Part shown: positions 31,305 to 39,638 of the stretch, piece after piece | How positions within the stretch are numbered: position 1 is the first letter of the stretch | How the letters are laid out: the number at the start of each line of letters is the position of its first letter | Origin: Platanthera guangdongensis | Lineage: Eukaryota > Streptophyta > Magnoliopsida > Asparagales > Orchidaceae | Length of the DNA: 64,000 nt | Direction of reading: 5' to 3' | NCBI GenBank assembly: GCA_039583875.1 | Contig: CM077162.1 | Span: 171,077,220 to 171,141,219, forward strand | Notes under the pieces: generated by a model | Told to the model about the DNA's origin: nothing | The model's database searches: none | Seen by the model: the letters and a program-made list of their open reading frames with translations, nothing else | Program-made: the position numbers and the translations under genes

Positions 31305-33409
31305 TGAAAGAACTAGTGTCTAAACACCTAGAGGGGGGGGGGGTGAATAGGTGCACTAAATCTTTTTAAACTTTTAAGGCAGAAACACAAAATTATATGC
31401 AATTCTTCACAGCAAGACAACACATACACCACAACAATCACAAACTAAAGCACACACAGAGAACACACAGATTTTATAGTGGTTCCCCAAGGTCTGGGTA
31501 CATCCACTTTCCCCCTTCGCCTATCTAGTAGTGTACTAGATTCGGCCTAACTTCTCCACTACTTCTCAGATCCACAGATCTTACAGCTCAGAACCCCAAA
31601 TAGGTTCCTACAACTCAGAGTGATCTCACTCCTACAACTCAGGTACACAACCCTACCACTCAGTCTTCACAAAAGACCTACACTCAGCCTCCAACAAGGA
31701 CTACACTCAGCCTTCAACAAGGCCTACACTCAGAGAACTGTATCTCCTACACTCAGGCACACATGCCCTACCACTCAGCCTTTATAAATATAGGCTTACA
31801 ACTCAGATCCCTAAGGATCCTATAGAAAATAAAAAATACAAGGATTAATAACCACAACTCTGATTGAGAAAGTTGAGTTGACTGGTTTCTTGATGAGTTC
31901 TTAAAAGAACTTTGCTGAGATCAACCTCCCTTGGCTTTTCTTCAAAGCTTCTTGAATTAGAACACAGTAGGGTTGAATCTCTTGGCAGATGATCTTCAAT
32001 AAACTGCTGACTTGTGAATCAAATCTCAATCTGAAACTTTCTTTATCAGCCTGGTTCAATAGCTGTCTTCTTAGAAGGAGCTTTCTCTCTCCAACTTTTT
32101 AGATCTTCACATGAAGGTCTTCTTCTGGTTTGTTGTTACTCACTTCAATGATTGCTTCTCATCGATCTGATTCCATTCAATTAAATTTTCTTCTGTTGAA
32201 GGAATAAGCCTTTATATAGGCTTTCTTCATGGTGACCGGCTGATCCGGTTTCTAACAAACTTCTGACAGCTCTGACAGTACCAGTTGACCGGTTGAAATG
32301 GCAGCTGTCAAGTCATCCAGTCACTTCTTGAAAATTCTGTCACTGTCTGAAAGTGTCGAGACAGATAGTCTTTATGTGTCGACACAAATAGACCAAGTGT
32401 CGACACAAGTAGACTAAGTGTCGACACTAGCCTTCAAAGTGTCGACACAACTCCTTGTGTTGTAGAAATTGCTTCTCGACACTGATCATGTGTGTCGACA
32501 CAAGTCCTTCTTCTTCAATACTTAGTTGATTTCTGCTAAGTGTCGACACAACTCCTTTGTGTCGACACATCTTCTTGTGTTGAAACTTGTTAAGTGTCGA
32601 CATATCTCTTTTGTGTCGACACATGCCTTCTGTGTTGAAACATTTGCTGAGTATCGACACATCTCCTTTGTGTCGACATATTCTTCATGTGTTGAGACTT
32701 TTACTGAGTGTCGATACATCTCCTTTATGTCGACACATTCTTCATGTGTTGAAACTTTTGCTGAGTGTCGACACATCTCCTTTGTGTCGACACATTCTTC
32801 ATGTGTTGAGACTTTTGCTGAGTGTTGACACATCTCCTTTGTGTCGACACATGGACTTGAACTCTGTTGAAGTTTGCTGAGTGTCGACACAGCCTCCTAG
32901 TGTCTACACTAGTACTTGAACTTTGTTGATGTTTTGCTGAGTGTCGACACAGCCTCCTAGTGTCGACACTTGTACTTGAACTTTAGTGATGTTTTGCTGA
33001 GTGTCGACACAGCATCCTAGTGTCGACACTTTTGATATCGACAAAGTTCCTCTGCGTGTCGACACTGCTTTTAAGTGTCGACACTGATTCTTTAGACATT
33101 TCTTCATTGTGTGTCGACACATCCTGTATGTGTCGACACTTTGCTTCTGGTGTCGACTCTGCATTCCTGGTGTCGACACAATTACTCCAAGTGTCGACAC
33201 TGCTTCTCTAGGTGTCGACACAAGCCTTCTTAAGTGTCGACACTTTTCTTCTGGGTGTTGACACATGGACTTAGAAACTTTTCAGCTTTCCCTGCAATTA
33301 CTTAACCTGCACCAATAAACTCAAAACACATCAAATACACCTTGATGTATATCATTGAGTAGGGTGTGACTTCTTCAAATCAGGTACATATATTCCAATG
33401 TACCCAACA
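31305..33409 (-). repeat. Element A 5' LTR
   Basis: This 2105-bp LTR matches 4516-6644. It lacks a 24-bp palindrome-bounded segment present there (near 32476-32484). The TATA box is CCTATATAAAGG at 32209-32220. The right flank tacac (33410-33414) is the second target copy. Confidence 0.9.
32376..33264. repeat. TGTCGACA palindrome array in A 5' LTR U3
   Basis: This is the counterpart of 5588-6500. Several units differ between the two LTRs by C-to-T or G-to-A at the CpG or its neighbours, for example gtatcgac near 32650, gtcgatac near 32710 and gtgttgac near 32823 and 33256. Confidence 0.9.
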
Positions 33410-33722
33410 TACACAACATATGCTAGAGAAATTAAAATCATAAAGAACTAAGGGAAGAGGTTACCCAATGCTCAGCCAGTGAGCATACCAGAAGATGTGT
33501 GGAAACCTGAAGCAGGTCCGCCATACGAAGAATCACAACCCCGCTAATGCGATTTGCCATGAATACCTGCAGGGGTGAGCTCCGCAAAAACAAAAGAAAA
33601 ATATACAAAATACAAAAAAATACTAAAACTAAGTTAGACATGAAAAATAAAAATACAGAAAATGAAAGATAACTATTGGGGTTATTGTCATCCCAGCACG
33701 ACTTATTAAATTCTATACAGTT
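33410..33722 (-). other. G1 internal region downstream of its ORF
   Basis: No gene is seen. It begins with the second tacac target copy of element A and continues G1's internal sequence. Confidence 0.6.
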
Positions 33723-34967
33723 CTAGCTAATGGGCCTATGAAAAGAAAAATGCACAGGTAACTGGCCTAATATCCATTGCGGTAGCAAGTACCGATACGG
33801 AGATAGAGCAGTTACCCCTCTACCTAAATAGTAATACCCGCCTAACACAGGTAGAGGAAATAAGAAATAAGAAGAGGAGGAGCACTGGTCCTCGCTCATC
33901 TTATCACAAAATAAATCCTTGCCTAGCAAGATTTCGTCCACCACAAGTTTGCTGGGGGCGAAGGTGACAACAAGGGCTTCCACTATGAAGGAGGTAGGAA
34001 CCTCATCACACAAGAGGATGCACTCGTCGACAGCCTGAGCGCAAGGCTCAATGTCAACCCAACTTACCCATGGAGATTCAACCAGCACAGGCTCAGATAA
34101 AGAAGGGGGATCAAGAAATAAAAGAGATGAAGAACTAAAATAATTAGAAAATGGGAGAGTGATCCCGGTATCACTCTCAGCGAGATCCAAGCAGAGATCA
34201 TCGTCGGTATCATAGGAGTCGTACCGAGGGGAATCCAAGAACTCGAGGTCCGCGGTGGTAAGAGGAACCGCCTCGTCCAATAAGGAGGTGCAAACCTCCG
34301 CATCAGAAAGAGGATATTCCTCATCCCACCGGGGTGCGTAAAAGTGTTCCGAAGATCCACCATCTCCGTCGGAGATAATAGAGTCATCATCCCACTTCGG
34401 CGCAACCTCGGGCACCGAATCATCCACAATCACAGCATCATCAACCGACTCACAAGAAAGAGGAATAGCATAATCTGGCAAAAATTGCGGAGGGGCAAGG
34501 CTACTCTCAAAATCAAGCACTGAATGAGCAGGCCCCCTTGCACAGTCATTCGCAAACGCCACCCCGTTGACAGGAACAATCTCTGCGTCCCATACAGGAG
34601 AGTCCATGAGTTCCTGCACCTCTTTTTGTGGGCTAACACCAGAGTGATCGTCATCACTCAAGGGAAGCTCGTAAAAAGGGATCGAGGGACCCATGAAAGA
34701 TCTGTATGCGGTTAGAGATTCTTCGGTAATCTCAACGGGTAAAGAATGAGCAAGGTGTACTATGTCAGTGTATGGGCCAGGCAACACCCTGGTAGGCATG
34801 TCCACAGAGGGAGAAGGCTTGCACAAACGAGGGAAATCCTTCAACATGTGGCCCACACTTTGACATGGCAAACACCGAATACAATGCTTGACATTCATAA
34901 TAGCAATGGCGTCGATGGATCGGCGCAAAGTGTCAAGTAGACGGCACTCGGCATCAGAATAAATCAC
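33723..34967 (-). CDS. G1 gag-like ORF of unknown function, 414 aa
   Basis: This is the only sizeable ORF of G1, about 215 bp downstream of its primer-binding site, the place where gag normally lies. Near residues 33-46 it reads CLPCQSVGHMLKDF, which fits a CCHC zinc knuckle (C-x2-C-x4-H-x4-C) with the last Cys replaced by Phe. The rest is strongly acidic with Asp/Ser-rich runs (SDDDHSG, WDDDSIISDGDGG, DSYDTDDDLCLD) and hydrophobic stretches towards the C-terminus. A knuckle near the N-terminus and an acidic body are unlike a normal gag. No protease or pol domain is found. It is uninterrupted despite G1's age, which is notable. The product is not recognised. Confidence 0.6.
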   Translation of the reverse strand: MIYSDAECRLLDTLRRSIDAIAIMNVKHCIRCLPCQSVGHMLKDFPRLCKPSPSVDMPTRVLPGPYTDIVHLAHSLPVEITEESLTAYRSFMGPSIPFYELPLSDDDHSGVSPQKEVQELMDSPVWDAEIVPVNGVAFANDCARGPAHSVLDFESSLAPPQFLPDYAIPLSCESVDDAVIVDDSVPEVAPKWDDDSIISDGDGGSSEHFYAPRWDEEYPLSDAEVCTSLLDEAVPLTTADLEFLDSPRYDSYDTDDDLCLDLAESDTGITLPFSNYFSSSSLLFLDPPSLSEPVLVESPWVSWVDIEPCAQAVDECILLCDEVPTSFIVEALVVTFAPSKLVVDEILLGKDLFCDKMSEDQCSSSSYFLFPLPVLGGYYYLGRGVTALSPYRYLLPQWILGQLPVHFSFHRPIS

Positions 34968-35182
34968 GAATGAAAATATTTACCAAAACGTTCTACACCC
35001 TAGGATAAAAATAACACAGATCTGCTGTCTAAACCAAAAATTAGAAAAGGGCAAAAAGAAATAAACAAAAGAAATGATAAACAACTGAAATAACTAGAAA
35101 ATGAACAAAGAAAAATGAAATGAACAAATGGAAAAGAGATTCTATCTCGTATCTCCCTCTCCAGAAACTCACACGACTGTGT
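34968..35182 (-). other. G1 leader between PBS and ORF
   Basis: This AT-rich region has no ORF of note. In element orientation it lies between the primer-binding site and the gag-like ORF and would be the 5' leader, where packaging signals usually lie. Confidence 0.5.
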
Positions 35183-35200
35183 TCCCTGACAACGACGCCA
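35183..35200 (-). other. G1 primer-binding site, tRNA-Asp type
   Basis: The minus strand reads TGGCGTCGTTGTCAGGGA. The plant tRNA-Asp complement typical of Athila/Tat gypsy elements is TGGCGCCGTTGCCGGGGA. The three differences are all C-to-T or G-to-A. It lies 6 bp from the LTR. Confidence 0.75.
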
Positions 35201-35206
35201 AAAACT

Positions 35207-35783
35207 TGATTCTAAAGATCACGGCAGTGAACCGGTCGCACAAGTAATATAAAATGGGCGAGTTTTCCCAAGTATCGATCTCTCAAGGAACACAGTAAGG
35301 TGGAGTTAATTTTGAGGAGGACTTGATATTGAAGTCCTTAGGTCAGAGTTAACTAAGGGGGGTTTTGATATTTGCGGAAAAAGAAAGTAAAAATCTAACA
35401 ACTACTCTTATGCAACGTCGCTATGCGATGCTTCGCCGGGCGGGATGGAAGACTAGTCTGGTCGCTATGCACCGAATCGTTGGGCGGATGGATAAGTAGG
35501 CTTGCGGATGAAGTGGTGAGAACAGCGGAATGAGGGTCGAAAGAACCTCTTCGCTACACACGCCACTAGCAATTGCTAGTGCGACAAGGGTGGATGGTGG
35601 TGGATGGAATATGGCGCAACTCGAGCAACTTAAGCAGTAAAATGAAATAGGAATCACATAGACATGAAACATATAACATATACAACCAAAGTGCACTTCA
35701 TCAATATAAATAGATTTAAACACCAATATTCAACAAGAAAGCGAGAACAAGTCAAGAGATCGACCGAATCCGAAGTCTCATCA
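35207..35783 (-). repeat. G1 5' LTR with a large internal deletion
   Basis: At 577 bp it is much shorter than the 1572-bp partner. It matches 1503-2074 and then jumps to the final ctcatca. The equivalent of about 2075-3067 is gone, with a 2-bp microhomology (ct) at the joint. The lost part holds the TATA box and the palindrome cluster. Confidence 0.8.
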
Positions 35784-35836
35784 GCGAGTTCCTGCTCGAG
35801 CACAGAAATTCTTTTCGCCGTCTCGTCCTCGGAAGC

Positions 35837-35911
35837 CTGCGAGTACCAACGGACCATCAATAAAACTACCTAAGTTAATGTTAACTATGTCGCGTCAAGG
35901 AGGCGACTTAC
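35837..35911 (-). other. Inferred 75-bp intron of F2
   Basis: On the minus strand the donor is GAG|GTAAGTCGCC and the acceptor TACTCGCAG|GCTTCC. Splicing joins KEYE to ASEDETAKRISVLE, giving a continuous helical segment. Confidence 0.5.
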
Positions 35912-36494
35912 CTCATACTCCTTCTAGCAAGTTGATTGCATCCCAAAGTCTATCGCCATCTTCGAGATGACCTTTAGCGCCTCATGCATTTCGATTAGCT
36001 TCCTCGCCGAGAAATGGCCTAGCTTAACAGCCTGCAGAATGGAGCGTGAGGTCAATTGGGCGAGCTCTTCCGGACTAAGCTCCATCATCGACTCAACATC
36101 GCCTCGCCCATAGATCACGTGTAGGACGTCGAAAGCCTCCCCTTGTCCTCCAAATCCTCAGAATAGGCGGGGAGGTTGTTGCTCAGTGATACTTGATGCT
36201 CGCCCGCAGACCAGGAAACTAGCGAGCAGCCAAAGACATCCTTACCTTCTCGCCCAAGGTTGTAGTTTGGGTGAAGGTAAGACGCCCCGACGTCAGCCGG
36301 AGATTCCCGGTCCTCAAAAAATCCGCAAGATAACTTGGCTCGCTTGCTCGCATGGTCCGGCGACTTGACCTTCTCCTTTCCATTAGCGAGCTTCTTCTTC
36401 TCCCCAACTTCCGGTGGCTGGTTGGAGGGTTCTGGGTGTGATGAGGCGACTTCCTTGGCCGGAGGAAGCGGCTTCGCCAGGAGCTCAGACGGTA

Positions 36495-36581
36495 CTGCGA
36501 GCACCAGAAATAAATTAGTGTGACTTTCTTAACGACGAGATGGGAGAAGTATGAAAGTATGATCAAACTTCGAAGACTTAC
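36495..36581 (-). other. Inferred 87-bp intron of F2
   Basis: The donor is AAA|GTAAGTCTTCG and the acceptor GTGCTCGCAG|TACCG on the minus strand. Without splicing the frame meets stops just after 36531, and it reopens at the acceptor. Confidence 0.5.
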
Positions 36582-37376
36582 TTTCGTAGGTGTGGATCAC
36601 TAAAAGAATATTGATGTTGATTCGCCAATGGATGACATCAAAACGTCGCCCGAGGAAAGCCTCGACTAGCTTCTCGCGAGCTCCCTCCAAGATCGGAGAC
36701 AAGAATGAGACGTCGGTGGGTTGATGTGGCCTCCCCAGCACGCCGTAGAAGTCGCCGGTGACGACTAGATACTCGCCCCACCGGTGGACTTTATTCGTCG
36801 TCCCGACCAGTGTGCAGACATGGCTGCTGAAGAAGACGATCTCGTCTGAAGTCGCTGCGAAGGTGAACACCTTCCTGAAGACAGATAGATCGAAGGCAAT
36901 CCGCTCTTCTCGCAGGAAGCACAAGAACCCCATGATGATCACCACACCATTGGGGTTGATTTGGGCGGGCATGATGCCGAAGTATTGCAGGATCTGGCAG
37001 TATCCGGGCCATAGCGTAAGTAGCAGGCCAGCCTCGAAGTGGCATAGAGAAAGTACCAATCCGCCTTTGATGCAAGAGTTTAATCGCTCAGACCGTGCGA
37101 GGAGCCTGGACGAGTAGCCCTCGACGAGATGGCGCTAACGAAACTCCTCTAGATCTCGCTCTGAGGTTATAGATCTCTTGAAGGCGGCATCAGTGAAGTT
37201 CGCGACATGGACTTGTCGGCGAGCGCTAGCATCATCCCTGACCTTCTTGAGCAAGTTAGGTTTGCGAGAAAAGATACGTGAGTAGAGAGAAAGCAAAGGA
37301 GAGGCGAGTAGGAGGAATTACTCGCGAGTATAAGTTAAGAAATCACAGCAGCATACTTATGACTTACCTACCCCCT

Positions 37377-37385
37377 CTATTTATA
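37377..37385 (-). promoter_or_regulatory. Candidate TATA box of F2
   Basis: The minus strand reads TATAAATAG (context GGGACTATAAATAGAGG), about 120 bp upstream of the first readable F2 codons and downstream of F1. It suggests F2 has its own promoter. A 10-bp or longer G run follows at about 37395. Confidence 0.4.
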
Positions 37386-37689
37386 GTCCCAGGCGGGGGG
37401 GGGGGTGGTGGTGGTGGGGTATATCATACTCGCGCGAGCATCTACCTAAGTCACATACTGGCCAAGAGCAACCCTAACTCCTAGTTCTATCTCGCATAAG
37501 GCTTTCCAGGACCTCGTCAGAACCTGCACAAGACATATACGGAAAGTCGCAGAAAGAAGATGAGCTTACAGAAAAAGAGCGACCATCAACAAAAGCATCG
37601 TGAGATTCAAACTCACTTATTATAAATAAAGAATATTGTTCATTACATAGTCGCCAGAGACGAGTTCAACTAATAGAAAGTATAAAAAA

Positions 37690-39369
37690 CTATGTCCTAG
37701 GAGGCCGCTCTAGAGGGTGAGGATGTCGCCCAGCCCAGCCCATCTCGCGAGCTCGTTGATAATGTTCGGTCACCACCAATATCGTGTCATCGCCGAGCCG
37801 GAGTTGTTCCTCCATCCTCGCCAGTCGACCGTCAGAGCCCATGCTAGCGTGCATACCAGCCAGCTCATCGAGAGCGACCTAAAGACGGTGGTCGTTCATC
37901 GCTATTCGCCGATTGATCTCGCTGATCATGTGGAAGCAGGCCTCGTAGTTCTCCAGGCTGGCCCGAAGTTCTTCCATCCTCTCCATCCTCACCTTCAAAG
38001 CCAAAATCTGGCGATGAGGCTCGCAAATGGCGAGTTGGTCGAACTTGGTCTCTAACTCCAGGTAGACGCGAGCAAAAGCATGGTAATATGCGCTCCCAGA
38101 CAGCCCGATGACGTCGAGGAATGCCCCTCCAGGAGTTGCAGGGCGATCTGTCAAATCAGAAGGAACGTCGCCAAGTCAGAAGTCGACATCAATGATCAAA
38201 TCAGCACAACGACAATGTGAGTTACCTTGACGAGGGGATCGAAATCGCCGTGGAGAGTGGTCGCAACATGAAGATTCTTACTGGCCTGAAGAAGAGCCGC
38301 CAACGTGTTCAGCGGGTCTCCCCTGCCCGCGACCTCCATAGTCGTGATCCCCGTTCTTCGGTGGGAAGTAGTTGGGCCGCTGTCTATCCGGCGTTCGAGT
38401 CAAGCTGTCCAGCGGAGGAGGCGGTGGAAGTGTTGTGCTTGGCAGCGATGTTTGCAAACTTGTCAGGGGAGGCAGTGGAGGCAGAGGTGTACTCGCTAGC
38501 TGTCGCGAGGTTGATGGGGCAGAAGGGGGTGGCATGGGCACACGAATACTCGCCACCTATTGCTGTTTGGAGACAGCAGGAGGCGGTGACGGCAAAGGGA
38601 TGCTAGCCTCCGGCATCTGTTGGGCGGTCACAGGGACGAGAGGAGCTTTGCCAGTTCCGGGCTGAGGGGTCTTGATCGTAGTGAGATCCTTTCTCACAGG
38701 AATATCCTTACTTGCAGAAGGAACCTCTCCCGCCGAGGAGGCCGGTGCTTCAGTCGCCTTCTTGGGGCCGACGTTGATCCGCACAGTGTGCGCGACTTTG
38801 CCTCGCTTCCCGTCATCAATAGCGATCAGCGGCGCTCTCCGCAGAGGAGTAGTGTCGAGCACCACGACGGTGTCATCTGGCGAAGGATCTTGGCAACTAA
38901 TAGAACTTTCAAGGGCATCAACGAGATAGCGACCTAGTGAGGCAGCAAGGTCAACCTGCTCCTGTGCCCAAGTATCCACGGCTTCGAGGGCAGGGGGTAT
39001 GACCGACGATTTGAGAAGGTCGGCGCCATGGACGGATATGTAGGGAGTATCATCCATCTCAAGCTCGTCAAGGAGCTGATGGGTACTTATAGGGGATACA
39101 GGATCTTTGGCCGTCATGGCGATATCCTTCGGCGACGGAGGCAAGTTGTCGATCTTGGAGGCGTGCGACTTCTTTGACTTCTTCGCCTTCTTCTTCTTAC
39201 TCGGAGGCAAATTGGTGGCAACTTCACCTTCCCACGACCACTTTAGCTTGGAAGGCCGGATGAAGCCTGACAGCGCGTTGAGGCTCTGTTTGAGAAGTTC
39301 CTCGTCGATTTTCGACATATTCGGCGAGCTCCAATAGGCATACCTCGAAAACCAAGCCCCCCCCCCCAT
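37690..39369 (-). pseudogene. F1, transposon-associated coiled-coil protein gene, degraded
   Basis: From MSKIDEELLKQ (start within 39300-39369) the frame runs 270 codons to a TAG at 38557-38559. It continues in frame through a Pro-rich stretch (PMPPPSAPSTSRQ) to about 38278. It then crosses an inferred 78-bp intron (38148-38225; donor GTAACT, acceptor TTTGACAG) into DRPATPGGAFLDVIGLSGSA, a helical region (LELETKFDQLAICEPHRQ), a TAG near 37880 and a tail ending at 37690-37692. It has a basic cluster (KKKKAKKSKK), suggesting nuclear location. The helical end resembles C-terminal parts of PF04195-family proteins. F1 precedes F2 on the same strand, and both probably belong to one old element. Function unknown. 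Confidence 0.5.
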
Positions 39370-39638
39370 TTATTGAGATCGATGGGCTTCAACGAGGTAC
39401 GAGTAGCTCAGAAGCTCGGTATAATAGCTCGCTGAATAAGTGTTGGATGATTCTTTTTAATTTAATATGTCATTCTAAAAGAGCGGGGATTGTGTATAAC
39501 TCATATTCGTCGAGGATGGATCCTGCCAGCGCTAGGTCAACGGAAGTCAAAATCAGCAAGTCAAGAAAGAGTTTAGAGCCAACGCACCAGTCTGTAGAAG
39601 GCCTAGGCGAGTATGATGAGCTCCCCTCGTATACTCTC
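39370..39638. other. Spacer upstream of F1, no gene
   Basis: It begins with a run of C and contains no supported ORF. It ends at the insertion point of element D. The bases ctcta at 39636-39640 match ctcta at 48640-48644. Confidence 0.5.

Larger units (their letters stand above)
4516..33409 (-). mobile_element. Element A: Sirevirus-like Ty1-copia retrotransposon with post-pol ORF
   Basis: The TSD is perfect: tacac at 4511-4515 and at 33410-33414. The LTRs are 4516-6644 (3') and 31305-33409 (5'). On the minus strand the order is LTR, tRNA-iMet PBS (31291-31302), gag (29202-31214), pol protease-integrase (27777-29201), [element B], pol RT-RNase H (10288-12041), palindrome array, post-pol ORF (6917-9779), PPT and LTR. 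Without B it is about 13.1 kb. The long gag with two CCHC knuckles and the extra ORF after pol match the Sirevirus lineage. Several nonsense changes and an altered RT active site make it a dead copy. Confidence 0.9.
1503..35783 (-). mobile_element. G1: gypsy-like LTR element, probably non-autonomous, host of elements A and B
   Basis: The ends read TGAT...ATCA and are flanked by gcaag (1498-1502) and gcgag (35784-35788), a 5-bp target duplication with one transition. The 3' LTR is 1503-3074, and the 5' LTR, internally deleted, is 35207-35783. Next to the 5' LTR lies a tRNA-Asp-type primer-binding site, as in Athila/Tat-group gypsy elements. Without element A, G1 is about 5.4 kb. Its only sizeable ORF is 33723-34967. 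No protease, reverse transcriptase or integrase is visible, so it would have depended on enzymes supplied in trans. Clade placement rests on the PBS alone. Confidence 0.8.
35784..37265 (-). pseudogene. F2, N-terminal part: PF04195-like 'gypsy-type transposon' protein gene with introns
   Basis: Reading from about 37265, the frame carries ITSERDLEEFR, a TAG, then RHLVEGYSSRLLARSE and FEAGLLLTLWPGYCQILQYF, GIMPAQINPNGVVIIMGFL. This pattern fits the plant 'putative gypsy type transposon' domain (PF04195). A basic/Pro region follows, then a helical stretch (SRSILQAVKLGHFSARKLIE), and a coiled coil (RISVLEQELA) that breaks off at G1's target site (35784). Two GT-AG introns are inferred (36495-36581 and 35837-35911). 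Besides the TAG, there is a frameshift near 36130 and a TAG near 35930. The remainder is at 1020-1502. The start codon is not certain. Confidence 0.6.

Noticed and set aside
34064..34715. Additional ORFs within the G1 gag-like ORF
   Set aside because: They are alternate-frame shadows of the 414-codon ORF, with no better composition or start context.
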